8,483 nt of DNA, from NCBI GenBank assembly GCA_945637645.1, contig CALZDK010000087.1:1-8483 (forward strand), given 5' to 3'. The position numbers were made by a program, and so were the translations under genes. The notes beneath the pieces are model-generated. The model saw only the letters and a program-made list of their open reading frames with translations, did not search any database and was not told where the DNA came from. The DNA comes from an uncultured Prevotella sp. Lineage in GTDB: Bacteria; Bacteroidota; Bacteroidia; Bacteroidales; Bacteroidaceae. This document shows, piece after piece, positions 1 to 5,492 of this stretch. Within the stretch, counting starts at the first letter, position 1, and each line of letters opens with the position of its first letter.

Positions 1-41
1 CCTCCCTTCCCTCCCTTCCCTCCCTTCCCTCCCTTCCCTCC
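1..41. repeat. C/T-rich 9-bp tandem repeat
   Basis: About 4.5 copies of a 9-bp pyrimidine-only unit (TCCCTTCCC in one phase). The TT pairs fall at 7-8, 16-17, 25-26 and 34-35, exactly 9 bp apart. The first copy is cut by the window edge, so the array may extend to the left. The complementary strand is all purine, with successive GGG runs separated by one or two A, which is a good G-quadruplex pattern; the homopurine-homopyrimidine tract could also form a triplex. No coding or terminator role is visible. It could be a real intergenic low-complexity element or an assembly-end artefact. Confidence 0.85.
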
Positions 42-59
42 GCGCGCCGACGGCGCGCG
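41..59. repeat. GC-only perfect inverted repeat
   Basis: The arms CGCGCGCCG (41-49) and CGGCGCGCG (51-59) are exact reverse complements around a single A at 50. The flanks partly extend the symmetry: the C/T-rich left flank (35-40) can pair with GAGGGA at 63-68 after a short bulge. The structure has no T-run on either side in either orientation, so it does not look like a standard intrinsic terminator. A 1-nt loop is too tight for a full RNA hairpin, so the innermost pairs would open. Function unknown. Confidence 0.75.
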
Positions 60-143
60 AGGGAGGGAGGAGGGGAAAACCCAATCTGACAGGGCATAAT
101 GGAGAATCTAAGGGTCAGGTTCATCGACCCGAAAGAGTGAACA

Positions 144-227
144 ATGGCATCTTTCCTTACGACCTTCTGGATGTTTCCCGATTATGGTAAGTTAAAGAGT
201 TATAAAGGTATGAAAAATGCGGAATGA
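144..227 (+). other. 27-codon open frame in the leftmost intergenic region (doubtful)
   Basis: The stretch from 76 to about 230 holds no recognisable gene. The only open frame of note runs from ATG at 144 to TGA at 225-227, giving a peptide that begins MASFLTTFWMFPDYG and ends KGMKNAE. An in-frame TGA at 138 closes it upstream. There is no clear -7 promoter box or ribosome-binding signal before it, and I do not recognise the peptide. It ends just before the -33 element of the aminopeptidase promoter. It could be a small protein, a degraded gene remnant or chance; chance is the default reading. Confidence 0.15.
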
Positions 228-230
228 AAG

Positions 231-261
231 TTTGCTCATAAGGTTTTTAATTGTAAATTTG
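231..261 (+). promoter_or_regulatory. Bacteroidetes-type promoter of the M18 aminopeptidase gene
   Basis: TTTG at 231-234 is followed after 19 nt by TAAATTTG at 254-261. This matches the Bacteroidetes primary sigma consensus (TTTG, 19-21 nt, TAnnTTTG). Transcription would start a few bases after 261, giving a leader of roughly 25 nt before the ATG at 292. The position also argues against the upstream in-frame TTG at 268 as the start codon, because it would lie at about +1. The leader contains the 8-bp palindrome TCACGTGA (277-284), of unknown meaning. Confidence 0.75.
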
Positions 262-291
262 CAGTAATTGTTAAACTCACGTGAAAATATT

Positions 292-1575
292 ATGATCAAA
301 CGACTAATGAATTTCCTTGATGCTTCACCTGTCAACTTCCTTGCGGTGAAGAACATCGCCGAAGAACTGGAGAAGGCCGGGTTCCGCCGTGTTGACCCGA
401 AAGAGCCCTTGGGAACAATAAGGGAAGGCGACAAACTTTATGTCACAAAGAACGATTCGTCCGTTTATGCCTTCCATATAGGAAAAAAACCAATGGCGGA
501 TGCAGGGTTCAGAATGATTTGCGCCCACTGCGACTCTCCTACTTTCCGCATTAAGCCTAATGCGGAAATGACTTGCGAGGGAGGGATAGTGAAACTGAAC
601 ACCGAGGTTTATGGCGGACCGATTATGTCAACCTGGTTCGACCGCCCTTTGACAATAGCAGGAAGGGTGATTGTGAGAGGCGACGACGCTCTTAACCCCA
701 AGACATTGCTGCTGCACATAAAGCGTCCGCTGCTGCAAATCAGCAATCTTGCCATACATTTCAACCGACAAGTGAACGACGGTGTGAAACTGAGCAAGCA
801 AAAAGACATGTTGCCTATATTGGGAATGGTGACAAACGAGATGGAGAGAGGCAACATGCTTATGAACGTTATATGCGACGAACTGAACATCAGCCAGGAA
901 GAGATACTCGACTTCGACCTGTATCTTGCCGACACCACTCCTGCCTGCACCTTTGGCGTGCACAACGAACTGTTGTCGTCGGGCAGGTTGGACGACTTGT
1001 CAATGTGCTATGCAGGACTTGAGGCACTGTTGTCGGCAACGGGATGTGAGACAACGAAAGTTCTTGCCATCTTCGACAACGAGGAAACGGGTTCGCAGAC
1101 AAAACAGGGTGCCGGCAGTCCTTTCCTTGCATCTATGCTGCAGCGCATCTGTTTGTCGCAAGGCGGCACGGCTGAGTCGTTCCATCAGGCAGTAGAGCGT
1201 GCCTTTATGGTTTCGGCAGACAATGCCCACGCTTGGCATCCAAACTACAGTGAGAAATACGACCCTACGAACCATCCTGTTCTTGGCGGCGGTCCCGTCA
1301 TTAAGTTCAATGCCTCCCAAAAGTATGCGAGCGATGCCATTTCGGCGGCAGTGTTTGCCGAGATATGCCGTGAGGCAAATGTCCCATGCCAACGTTTTGT
1401 AAACCACAGCGACGTGGCTGGCGGCAGCACTCTTGGCAACATCCTTGCCTCGTCCCTCCCACTGCGAGGCGTGGATATGGGCAATGCCATTCTCGCCATG
1501 CACAGTTGTAGGGAGACAGGCAGTGTTGCCGACCACGAATACTGTGTAAAGGCGTTTACGAGATTCTATTCGTAA
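292..1575 (+). CDS. M18 family metalloaminopeptidase (aspartyl aminopeptidase-like)
   Basis: A complete 427-residue cytosolic dizinc exopeptidase that removes N-terminal residues from peptides. Family M18 members often prefer acidic residues and form large tetrahedral dodecamers. The metal-site signatures all appear in order: H79 in HCDSP, D234 in SGRLDDL, catalytic E264 and ligand E265 in FDNEETG, D310 in SADNAHAWHPN, and H404 in AMHS. The length fits the family (about 420-480). The start is ATG 292 (MIKRLMNFLDASPVNF); the open frame continues upstream to a TTG at 268, but that sits at the predicted transcription start. There is no Shine-Dalgarno sequence, as is usual in this phylum. It appears monocistronic, with its own promoter and a terminator 16 nt after the stop. 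Related proteins are sometimes named ApeB; I leave the symbol blank because substrate preference cannot be read from the sequence. The family call is secure. Confidence 0.95.
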   Translation: MIKRLMNFLDASPVNFLAVKNIAEELEKAGFRRVDPKEPLGTIREGDKLYVTKNDSSVYAFHIGKKPMADAGFRMICAHCDSPTFRIKPNAEMTCEGGIVKLNTEVYGGPIMSTWFDRPLTIAGRVIVRGDDALNPKTLLLHIKRPLLQISNLAIHFNRQVNDGVKLSKQKDMLPILGMVTNEMERGNMLMNVICDELNISQEEILDFDLYLADTTPACTFGVHNELLSSGRLDDLSMCYAGLEALLSATGCETTKVLAIFDNEETGSQTKQGAGSPFLASMLQRICLSQGGTAESFHQAVERAFMVSADNAHAWHPNYSEKYDPTNHPVLGGGPVIKFNASQKYASDAISAAVFAEICREANVPCQRFVNHSDVAGGSTLGNILASSLPLRGVDMGNAILAMHSCRETGSVADHEYCVKAFTRFYS

Positions 1576-1591
1576 GTTCAGACAGAAAACA

Positions 1592-1622
1592 AAAAAGACC
1601 AGAGCGGAACTCTGGTCTTTTT
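1592..1622. terminator. Bidirectional intrinsic terminator between aminopeptidase gene and tRNA-Asn
   Basis: The core stem GACCAGAG (1597-1604) pairs perfectly with CTCTGGTC (1610-1617) around the loop CGGAA. A-run 1592-1596 and T-run 1618-1622 extend it to 13 bp. Plus-strand transcripts end in five U; minus-strand transcripts end in six U from the A-run at 1591-1596. It therefore suits both converging units: the aminopeptidase gene from the left and tRNA-Asn from the right. Only one base separates it from the tRNA 3' end. Confidence 0.88.
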
Positions 1623-1623
1623 G

Positions 1624-1697
1624 CGCTTCAGGATGGGCTTGAACCAACGACCCCATGATTAACAGTCATGTGCTCTAACCAACTGAGCTACTGAAGC
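1624..1697 (-). tRNA. tRNA-Asn (anticodon GTT)
   Basis: Read on the minus strand from 1697, a complete 74-nt cloverleaf forms. The acceptor stem GCTTCAG/CTGAAGC is 7 perfect pairs, the D stem GCTC/GAGC is perfect with a 9-nt loop, and the anticodon stem CATGA/TCATG is perfect with loop CTGTTAA, so the anticodon is GTT (Asn). The variable loop is GGGTC and the T loop TTCAAGC is canonical. The discriminator is G (1624), as expected for bacterial tRNA-Asn. The 3' CCA is not encoded (the next bases are CAA), so it must be added enzymatically. The T stem GTTGG/CCATC has a T-T mismatch at its second pair (positions 50-64). A consensus promoter lies just upstream. Confidence 0.96.
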
Positions 1698-1728
1698 AGT
1701 GTTTTGCGCCTCATTTCTGAATTGCGAT

Positions 1729-1761
1729 GCAAAGGTACGACGATTTTTTTAATCCACCAAA
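1729..1761 (-). promoter_or_regulatory. Promoter of tRNA-Asn
   Basis: On the minus strand, TTTG (1761-1758) is followed after 20 nt by TACCTTTG (1737-1730) and then C at 1729. This is a near-perfect Bacteroidetes promoter. Transcription should start in the mid 1720s, leaving a 5' leader of roughly 25 nt to be trimmed by RNase P before the mature end at 1697. Confidence 0.75.
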
Positions 1762-1842
1762 CTTTTTGGAAAAAAAATGAAGAAAAAGGGCGATTTTTTT
1801 TATTTTTATGGCAAAACATGGCGTTTTTAGGGGTAAAAGCAC

Positions 1843-1850
1843 TATCTTTG
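1843..1850 (+). promoter_or_regulatory. -7 promoter element of the S41 protease gene
   Basis: TATCTTTG followed by C matches TAnnTTTG. The expected -33 position (about 1818-1823) has no clear TTTG, so the upstream half is weak. The implied transcription start, about 1855, leaves a leader of roughly 30 nt before the ATG at 1886. It also rules out the upstream in-frame ATG at 1808 as the translation start. It is divergent from the tRNA-Asn promoter; the DNA between is A/T-rich. Confidence 0.6.
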
Positions 1851-1885
1851 CAAAAGTTTTAGCACTAATAAGCAGAAAAGAAAAG

Positions 1886-3544
1886 ATGAAGAAAAATGTC
1901 GCATTTGTAATGCTCATTATGGCCTTTTTCGGTCAGATGAGCGCTCAGCAACCGAAAAACCACAACTTCGAGGTGGGCAAAAACCTGGATATATTCAACA
2001 ATATATATAAAGGTCTCGACCTGATGTATGTCGATACGCTGAACCCGCAGGAGGTGATAGGCAACGGCATAACGGCAATGTTGCGCAGCCTTGACCCCTA
2101 CACGGAGTATTATCCTGAGGAGAAATCGAAGGAGCTGAAGATGATGCTGACGGGAAAATATGCGGGCATAGGATCTATAATAAGGTGGCACCAGCGACTG
2201 AAGACGACGGTGATTGACGAGCCATACGAGGGAATGCCAGCAGCGGAGGCAGGACTCAAGAAGGGAGACGTGATACTGAGCATCGACGGAGAGGACATGA
2301 CAGGAAAGGACACGAAATATGTGAGCGACCACCTGAAGGGCGATGCCGGCACTTCGTTCCTGCTTAAGGTGAGGAGACCATCGACGGGCAAGGTGCTGAA
2401 GATGAAGATGACCCGACAGAACATAAAGGAGGCTGACATTCCTTACTACGGGATGCTGAAGGACGACATAGCTTACATTAACTTCAGGTCTTATACCGAG
2501 GGGTGTGCGAGAACCATGAGAAACTGCTTCATAGAACTAAGAAACAAGGGAGCTAAGAAACTTATCCTCGACTTGAGAGGCAACGGCGGAGGAGCAGTGC
2601 AGGAGTCGGTGGATATAGTGAATATGTGGTTGCCCAAGGGTATGACGATAATAAGCCAAAAGGGAAAGCTGGCGCAGGCAAACCACGACTACGTTACGCG
2701 ACTGGAGCCTGTGGATACACTGATGCCGATAGTGGTGATGGTGGGCGGAATGACGGCAAGCTCGAGCGAGATAACATGCGGATCGCTGCAAGACCTCGAC
2801 AGGGCAATAATATTAGGTACGCGCACGTACGGGAAGGGACTTGTGCAGGCAACTATCGACGTGCCTTACAACGGAAGCCTGAAACTGACCACGGGAAAAT
2901 ACTATATTCCGAGCGGAAGGTGTGTGCAGGCGGTGAACTACAAACACGGCGGCGGTGGCTACAGGGAGACAATTCCCGACAGTCTTACAAGGGTGTTCCA
3001 CACGAGAAATGGCCGTGAGGTGAGAGACGGAGGAGGCATAAAACCCGACGTGGAAGTGGCTCCGGACACACTGCCGAACATTGCGGTGTATATAGACAGG
3101 ATTGACTCCATGGAGGTGATGTTCGACTATGTGGCAGAGTATGTGGCGAAGCACGAGAAGATTGCCCCGGCGCGGGAGTTCCGCCTTAGCGACGAGGATT
3201 TCGCCGACTTCAAGCAGCGGGTGGTTGCCAGCGGGTTTAACTACGACCCTGAGAGCGACAAGGCATTGGGCGAACTGGAGAAGCTCGCACGCTTTGAGGG
3301 TTACTTCGACGACGCTAAGGAGGAGTTTGCCGCACTGAGGGAAAAGCTGAAACACGACGTGGCGCGCGACATAGAGAAAGAGAAGGAAACCCTAAAAGAG
3401 ATGCTTGAACGCGACATTGCTACTGCCTATTACTATCAGGCAGGAGGCATTGAGAACTCGCTGATGTACGACAAGCAACTGAAGGAGGCAGTGAGGCTGT
3501 TGGAAAACGCGGGGGAGTATGAGAAGATACTTAATGTTAAATAA
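1886..3544 (+). CDS. Exported S41 family C-terminal processing protease (CtpA/Prc type)
   Basis: A complete 552-residue serine protease with a PDZ domain, of the family that cleaves protein C-termini or damaged proteins in the cell envelope. The start ATG 1886 gives a classic signal peptide: MKKN, a hydrophobic run, then a signal peptidase I site after MSA near residue 20, predicting the periplasm. The PDZ domain spans about 88-175 (GMPAAEAGLKKGDVILSIDG). The peptidase core, about 190-385, contains LDLRGNGGG (228-236) and TASSSE. The catalytic set is intact: S292, K317 (25 residues later, in YGKG) and Q321, the same spacing as the Ser-Lys-Gln triad of B. subtilis CtpB. The C-terminal third is highly charged and probably helical (EKEKETLKEMLERD). 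It has its own -7 box and no neighbour on its strand until rimP; no terminator of its own is obvious before the rimP promoter. Family certain; substrate unknown. Confidence 0.94.
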   Translation: MKKNVAFVMLIMAFFGQMSAQQPKNHNFEVGKNLDIFNNIYKGLDLMYVDTLNPQEVIGNGITAMLRSLDPYTEYYPEEKSKELKMMLTGKYAGIGSIIRWHQRLKTTVIDEPYEGMPAAEAGLKKGDVILSIDGEDMTGKDTKYVSDHLKGDAGTSFLLKVRRPSTGKVLKMKMTRQNIKEADIPYYGMLKDDIAYINFRSYTEGCARTMRNCFIELRNKGAKKLILDLRGNGGGAVQESVDIVNMWLPKGMTIISQKGKLAQANHDYVTRLEPVDTLMPIVVMVGGMTASSSEITCGSLQDLDRAIILGTRTYGKGLVQATIDVPYNGSLKLTTGKYYIPSGRCVQAVNYKHGGGGYRETIPDSLTRVFHTRNGREVRDGGGIKPDVEVAPDTLPNIAVYIDRIDSMEVMFDYVAEYVAKHEKIAPAREFRLSDEDFADFKQRVVASGFNYDPESDKALGELEKLARFEGYFDDAKEEFAALREKLKHDVARDIEKEKETLKEMLERDIATAYYYQAGGIENSLMYDKQLKEAVRLLENAGEYEKILNVK

Positions 3545-3599
3545 TCTTAACTTCACGGTTAAATATTCTCCATAGCTTCTTTTTCTTGAATTTTATTCG

Positions 3600-3607
3600 T
3601 ACCTTTG
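3600..3607 (+). promoter_or_regulatory. -7 promoter element of the rimP-nusA-infB operon
   Basis: TACCTTTG followed by C is a strong match to TAnnTTTG and identical to the -7 box of tRNA-Asn in this window. At the -33 distance there is only a T-rich stretch (about 3576-3584) with no clean TTTG. Transcription would start around 3612-3616, just before the hairpin at 3620, and give an untranslated leader of about 80 nt before rimP. Confidence 0.65.
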
Positions 3608-3619
3608 CACCGTTCAGTG

Positions 3620-3661
3620 GAATGGGGAGCTTCTCCGAAAGCTCCTCATTCTTGTTTTTTT
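3620..3661 (+). terminator. Intrinsic terminator in the rimP leader (candidate attenuator)
   Basis: Arms 3620-3632 (GAATGGGGAGCTT) and 3639-3651 (AAGCTCCTCATTC) form 13 consecutive pairs including one G-U wobble, with the 6-nt loop CTCCGA. A T-rich tract, TTGTTTTTTT (3652-3661), follows. It lies downstream of the operon's -7 box and 32 nt before the rimP start, so it should act on transcripts of rimP-nusA-infB as well as on readthrough from the S41 gene. A near-palindrome GGCCCGTGGGCC follows at 3663-3674. I see no obvious competing antiterminator stem. It could simply be the S41 gene's terminator if the -7 box were fortuitous. Confidence 0.8.
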
Positions 3662-3693
3662 AGGCCCGTGGGCCAATATAAGAATAAAAAGAT

Positions 3694-4161
3694 ATGATAG
3701 AGAAGACTTTAGTTAAGACTTTAGTGGAAGAGTGGTTGGCAAACAACGACTATTTTCTTGTCGATGTGATGTTTACTCCCGACGACCGTATAGTTGTGGA
3801 GATTGACCATGCCGATGGCGTATGGATTGAGGACTGTGCCGAACTGAGCCGTTTCCTGCAGGAGAAGCTTGGCGAGGAACTTGGCGACTATGAGCTTGAG
3901 GTGGGCTCCGCCGGAATAGGACAGCCTTTCAAGGTGTCGCAGCAATATGCCAACCACATAGGAAAGGACGTGGAGGTGATGACAGCCGAGGGCAACAAGG
4001 TGCAGGGAGTGCTGAAGTCTGTTGACGGCGACGACTTCGTGGTGACCTCCATGGAGAAGCGGAAACTGGAGGGCAAGAAGCGCCCGGTGATGGTGGAGGT
4101 GGACAGGACTTTCAACATGAATAATATAAAATATACAAAATACTTATTAAGTTTCAAGTAA
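3694..4161 (+). CDS. rimP: Ribosome maturation factor RimP
   Basis: A complete 155-residue protein needed for late maturation of the 30S ribosomal subunit, near the usual family length (about 150-160). The N-terminal alpha/beta domain (about 1-80) ends in LEVGSAGIGQPF, the counterpart of the RimP signature LEVSSPGLDRPL. The C-terminal Sm-like beta-barrel domain (about 85-155) includes GKDVEVMTAEGNKVQGVL. The start ATG 3694 follows an A-rich stretch (AAGAATAAAAAGAT) without a Shine-Dalgarno sequence. It is the first gene of a cluster with nusA, whose ATG lies 6 nt after the rimP stop; this arrangement is conserved across many bacteria and supports the assignment. Expression is probably subject to the leader hairpin just upstream. 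Confidence 0.95.
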   Translation: MIEKTLVKTLVEEWLANNDYFLVDVMFTPDDRIVVEIDHADGVWIEDCAELSRFLQEKLGEELGDYELEVGSAGIGQPFKVSQQYANHIGKDVEVMTAEGNKVQGVLKSVDGDDFVVTSMEKRKLEGKKRPVMVEVDRTFNMNNIKYTKYLLSFK

Positions 4162-4167
4162 TTAGCT

Positions 4168-5430
4168 ATGGCAGCAAAGAAAGAAGAGAAGGGTCCAAGC
4201 ATGATTGAGACCTTCCAGGAATTCAAAGAGACGAAAAACATCGACCGCACTACTCTCGTGAGCGTGCTCGAGGAGAGTTTCCGCAACGTCATTGCGAAGA
4301 TTTTCGGCAGCGACGCCAACTTCGATGTCATTGTCAATCCCGACAAGGGAGACTTTGAAATCCACCGCAACCGCATCGTGGTTGCCGACGGCGAGGTGAA
4401 GGACGAGAACAAGGAAATCTCGTTGAGCGACGCCCAGAAGATAGAACCTGACTACGAGATTGGTGAGGAGGTGAGCGAGGAGGTGAACTTCAGCAAGTTT
4501 GGCAGACGTGCCATTCTTAACCTCCGCCAGACATTGGCTTCGAAGATTCTGGAACTTGAGCACGACTCGCTCTACAATAAGTATAAGGACAAGGTGGGAA
4601 CGGTGGTCAGCGCCGAGGTATATCAGATGTGGAAACGCGAGGTGCTGCTTATCGACGACGAGGGCAACGAGCTTCATCTGCCCAAGAGCGAGCAGATAAG
4701 CCGCGACACCTACCACAAGGGAGAGACAGTGAAGGCGGTGGTGTTGCGTGTTGACAACGAGAACAACAACCCGCGCATCATTCTCAGCCGCACGTCGCCA
4801 GTGTTCCTTGAGCGTCTGCTTGAGGCAGAGGTGCCAGAGGTGAGCGACGGACTGATTACAATACGCCGCGTCGCCCGAATGCCGGGAGACAGGGCAAAGG
4901 TTGCCGTGGAGAGCTACGACGAGCGCATCGACCCCGTAGGAGCCTGCGTGGGCGTGAAAGGAAGCCGCGTTGCCGGCATTGTGCGTGAGCTTTGCAACGA
5001 GAACATCGACGTGATAAACTATTCAAGCAACATACAGCTGTTCATCCAGCGCGCCCTTGCTCCAGCCAACGTGTCGAGCATCACCATCGACCAGGAGAAC
5101 CGCAAGGCAGAGGTGTATCTGCAGCCCGACCAGGTGTCGCTTGCCATTGGCCGCAGCGGTATGAACATCAAACTCGCCAGTATGCTGACGGAATACACCA
5201 TCGACGTGTTCCGTGTGGTAAGTGAGGAGGAGGCAGACGAGGACATCTACCTCGACGAGTTCTCCGACGAGATTGACCAGTGGGTGATTGACTCCATAAA
5301 GGCAATAGGCCTTGACACAGCGAAGGCAGTCATCAACGCCCCACGCGAAATGCTCATTGAGAAGGCCGACCTTGAGGAGGAGACCGTTGACCAGGTGCTC
5401 CAAGTTCTCAAGACCGAGTTTGAGCAGTAA
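4168..5430 (+). CDS. nusA: Transcription termination/antitermination factor NusA
   Basis: A complete 420-residue RNA polymerase-associated factor that modulates pausing, intrinsic termination and antitermination. The order is canonical: RNA polymerase-binding N-terminal domain (about 1-130), S1 domain (about 140-208), KH1 with GVKG at 262-265 inside GACVGVKGSRVAGIVREL, and KH2 with GRSG at 328-331 followed by MNIKLASML. An acidic linker (about 352-366) leads to one helix-hairpin-helix-like C-terminal repeat (about 367-420). E. coli NusA (495 residues) has two such repeats and B. subtilis NusA (371) none, so this is an intermediate form. It lies 6 nt after rimP and is probably cotranscribed with rimP and infB. 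Because it acts at hairpin terminators, it may feed back on the leader terminator at 3620-3661; that is inference. Confidence 0.97.
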   Translation: MAAKKEEKGPSMIETFQEFKETKNIDRTTLVSVLEESFRNVIAKIFGSDANFDVIVNPDKGDFEIHRNRIVVADGEVKDENKEISLSDAQKIEPDYEIGEEVSEEVNFSKFGRRAILNLRQTLASKILELEHDSLYNKYKDKVGTVVSAEVYQMWKREVLLIDDEGNELHLPKSEQISRDTYHKGETVKAVVLRVDNENNNPRIILSRTSPVFLERLLEAEVPEVSDGLITIRRVARMPGDRAKVAVESYDERIDPVGACVGVKGSRVAGIVRELCNENIDVINYSSNIQLFIQRALAPANVSSITIDQENRKAEVYLQPDQVSLAIGRSGMNIKLASMLTEYTIDVFRVVSEEEADEDIYLDEFSDEIDQWVIDSIKAIGLDTAKAVINAPREMLIEKADLEEETVDQVLQVLKTEFEQ

Positions 5431-5450
5431 GGGTGTGAGGCCCCAATATT

Positions 5451-5488
5451 TAATTTTTAATTCTAATTTTTTAATTCTTAATTTTTTC
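5451..5488 (+). repeat. T-rich imperfect tandem repeat in the nusA-infB spacer
   Basis: Three successive near-copies fill most of the 62-nt spacer: TAATTTTTAATTC (5451-5463), TAATTTTTTAATTC (5464-5477) and TTAATTTTTTC (5478-5488). The repeat ends 4 nt before the GTG start of infB, where a ribosome-binding signal would normally sit; none is visible. There is no strong GC stem before the T-runs, so it is not a standard intrinsic terminator. It would make an unstructured, U-rich leader for infB. Confidence 0.7.
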
Positions 5489-5492
5489 AGAA

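Noticed and set aside
1..96. Plus-strand frame open from position 1 to a TAA at 97, considered as the tail of an upstream gene
   Set aside because: Its translation is Pro/Phe repeats from the 9-bp array and then Gly/Arg/Glu from the G-rich arm, with no resemblance to a real C-terminus; the frame is open only because of base composition.
112..130. Inverted repeat GGGTC...GACCC, considered as part of a leader RNA or riboswitch
   Set aside because: Five pairs with a 9-nt loop, no further helices and no known motif around it; it also lies upstream of the predicted promoter.
268..291. Upstream in-frame TTG (268) as the aminopeptidase start
   Set aside because: It lies at the predicted transcription start of the consensus promoter 231-261, and the added residues precede the family-like N-terminus at ATG 292.
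1000..1656. Long minus-strand open frame opposite the aminopeptidase gene (up to 218 codons)
   Set aside because: It is antisense to strongly conserved M18 coding sequence and overlaps the terminator and tRNA; its translation shows no recognisable domain.
1758..1770. CCAAA...TTTGG hairpin upstream of tRNA-Asn
   Set aside because: Short, with a 3-nt loop, and it overlaps the -33 element of the tRNA promoter; no terminator or operator evidence.
1808..1885. Upstream in-frame ATG (1808) as the S41 protease start
   Set aside because: It lies before the -7 box at 1843-1850, and would bury the clear signal peptide that starts at ATG 1886 behind 26 extra charged residues.
3547..3562. Weak inverted repeat TTAAC...GTTAA after the S41 stop, as a possible terminator
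   Set aside because: Only five mostly A/T pairs and no T-run directly after it; too weak to call.
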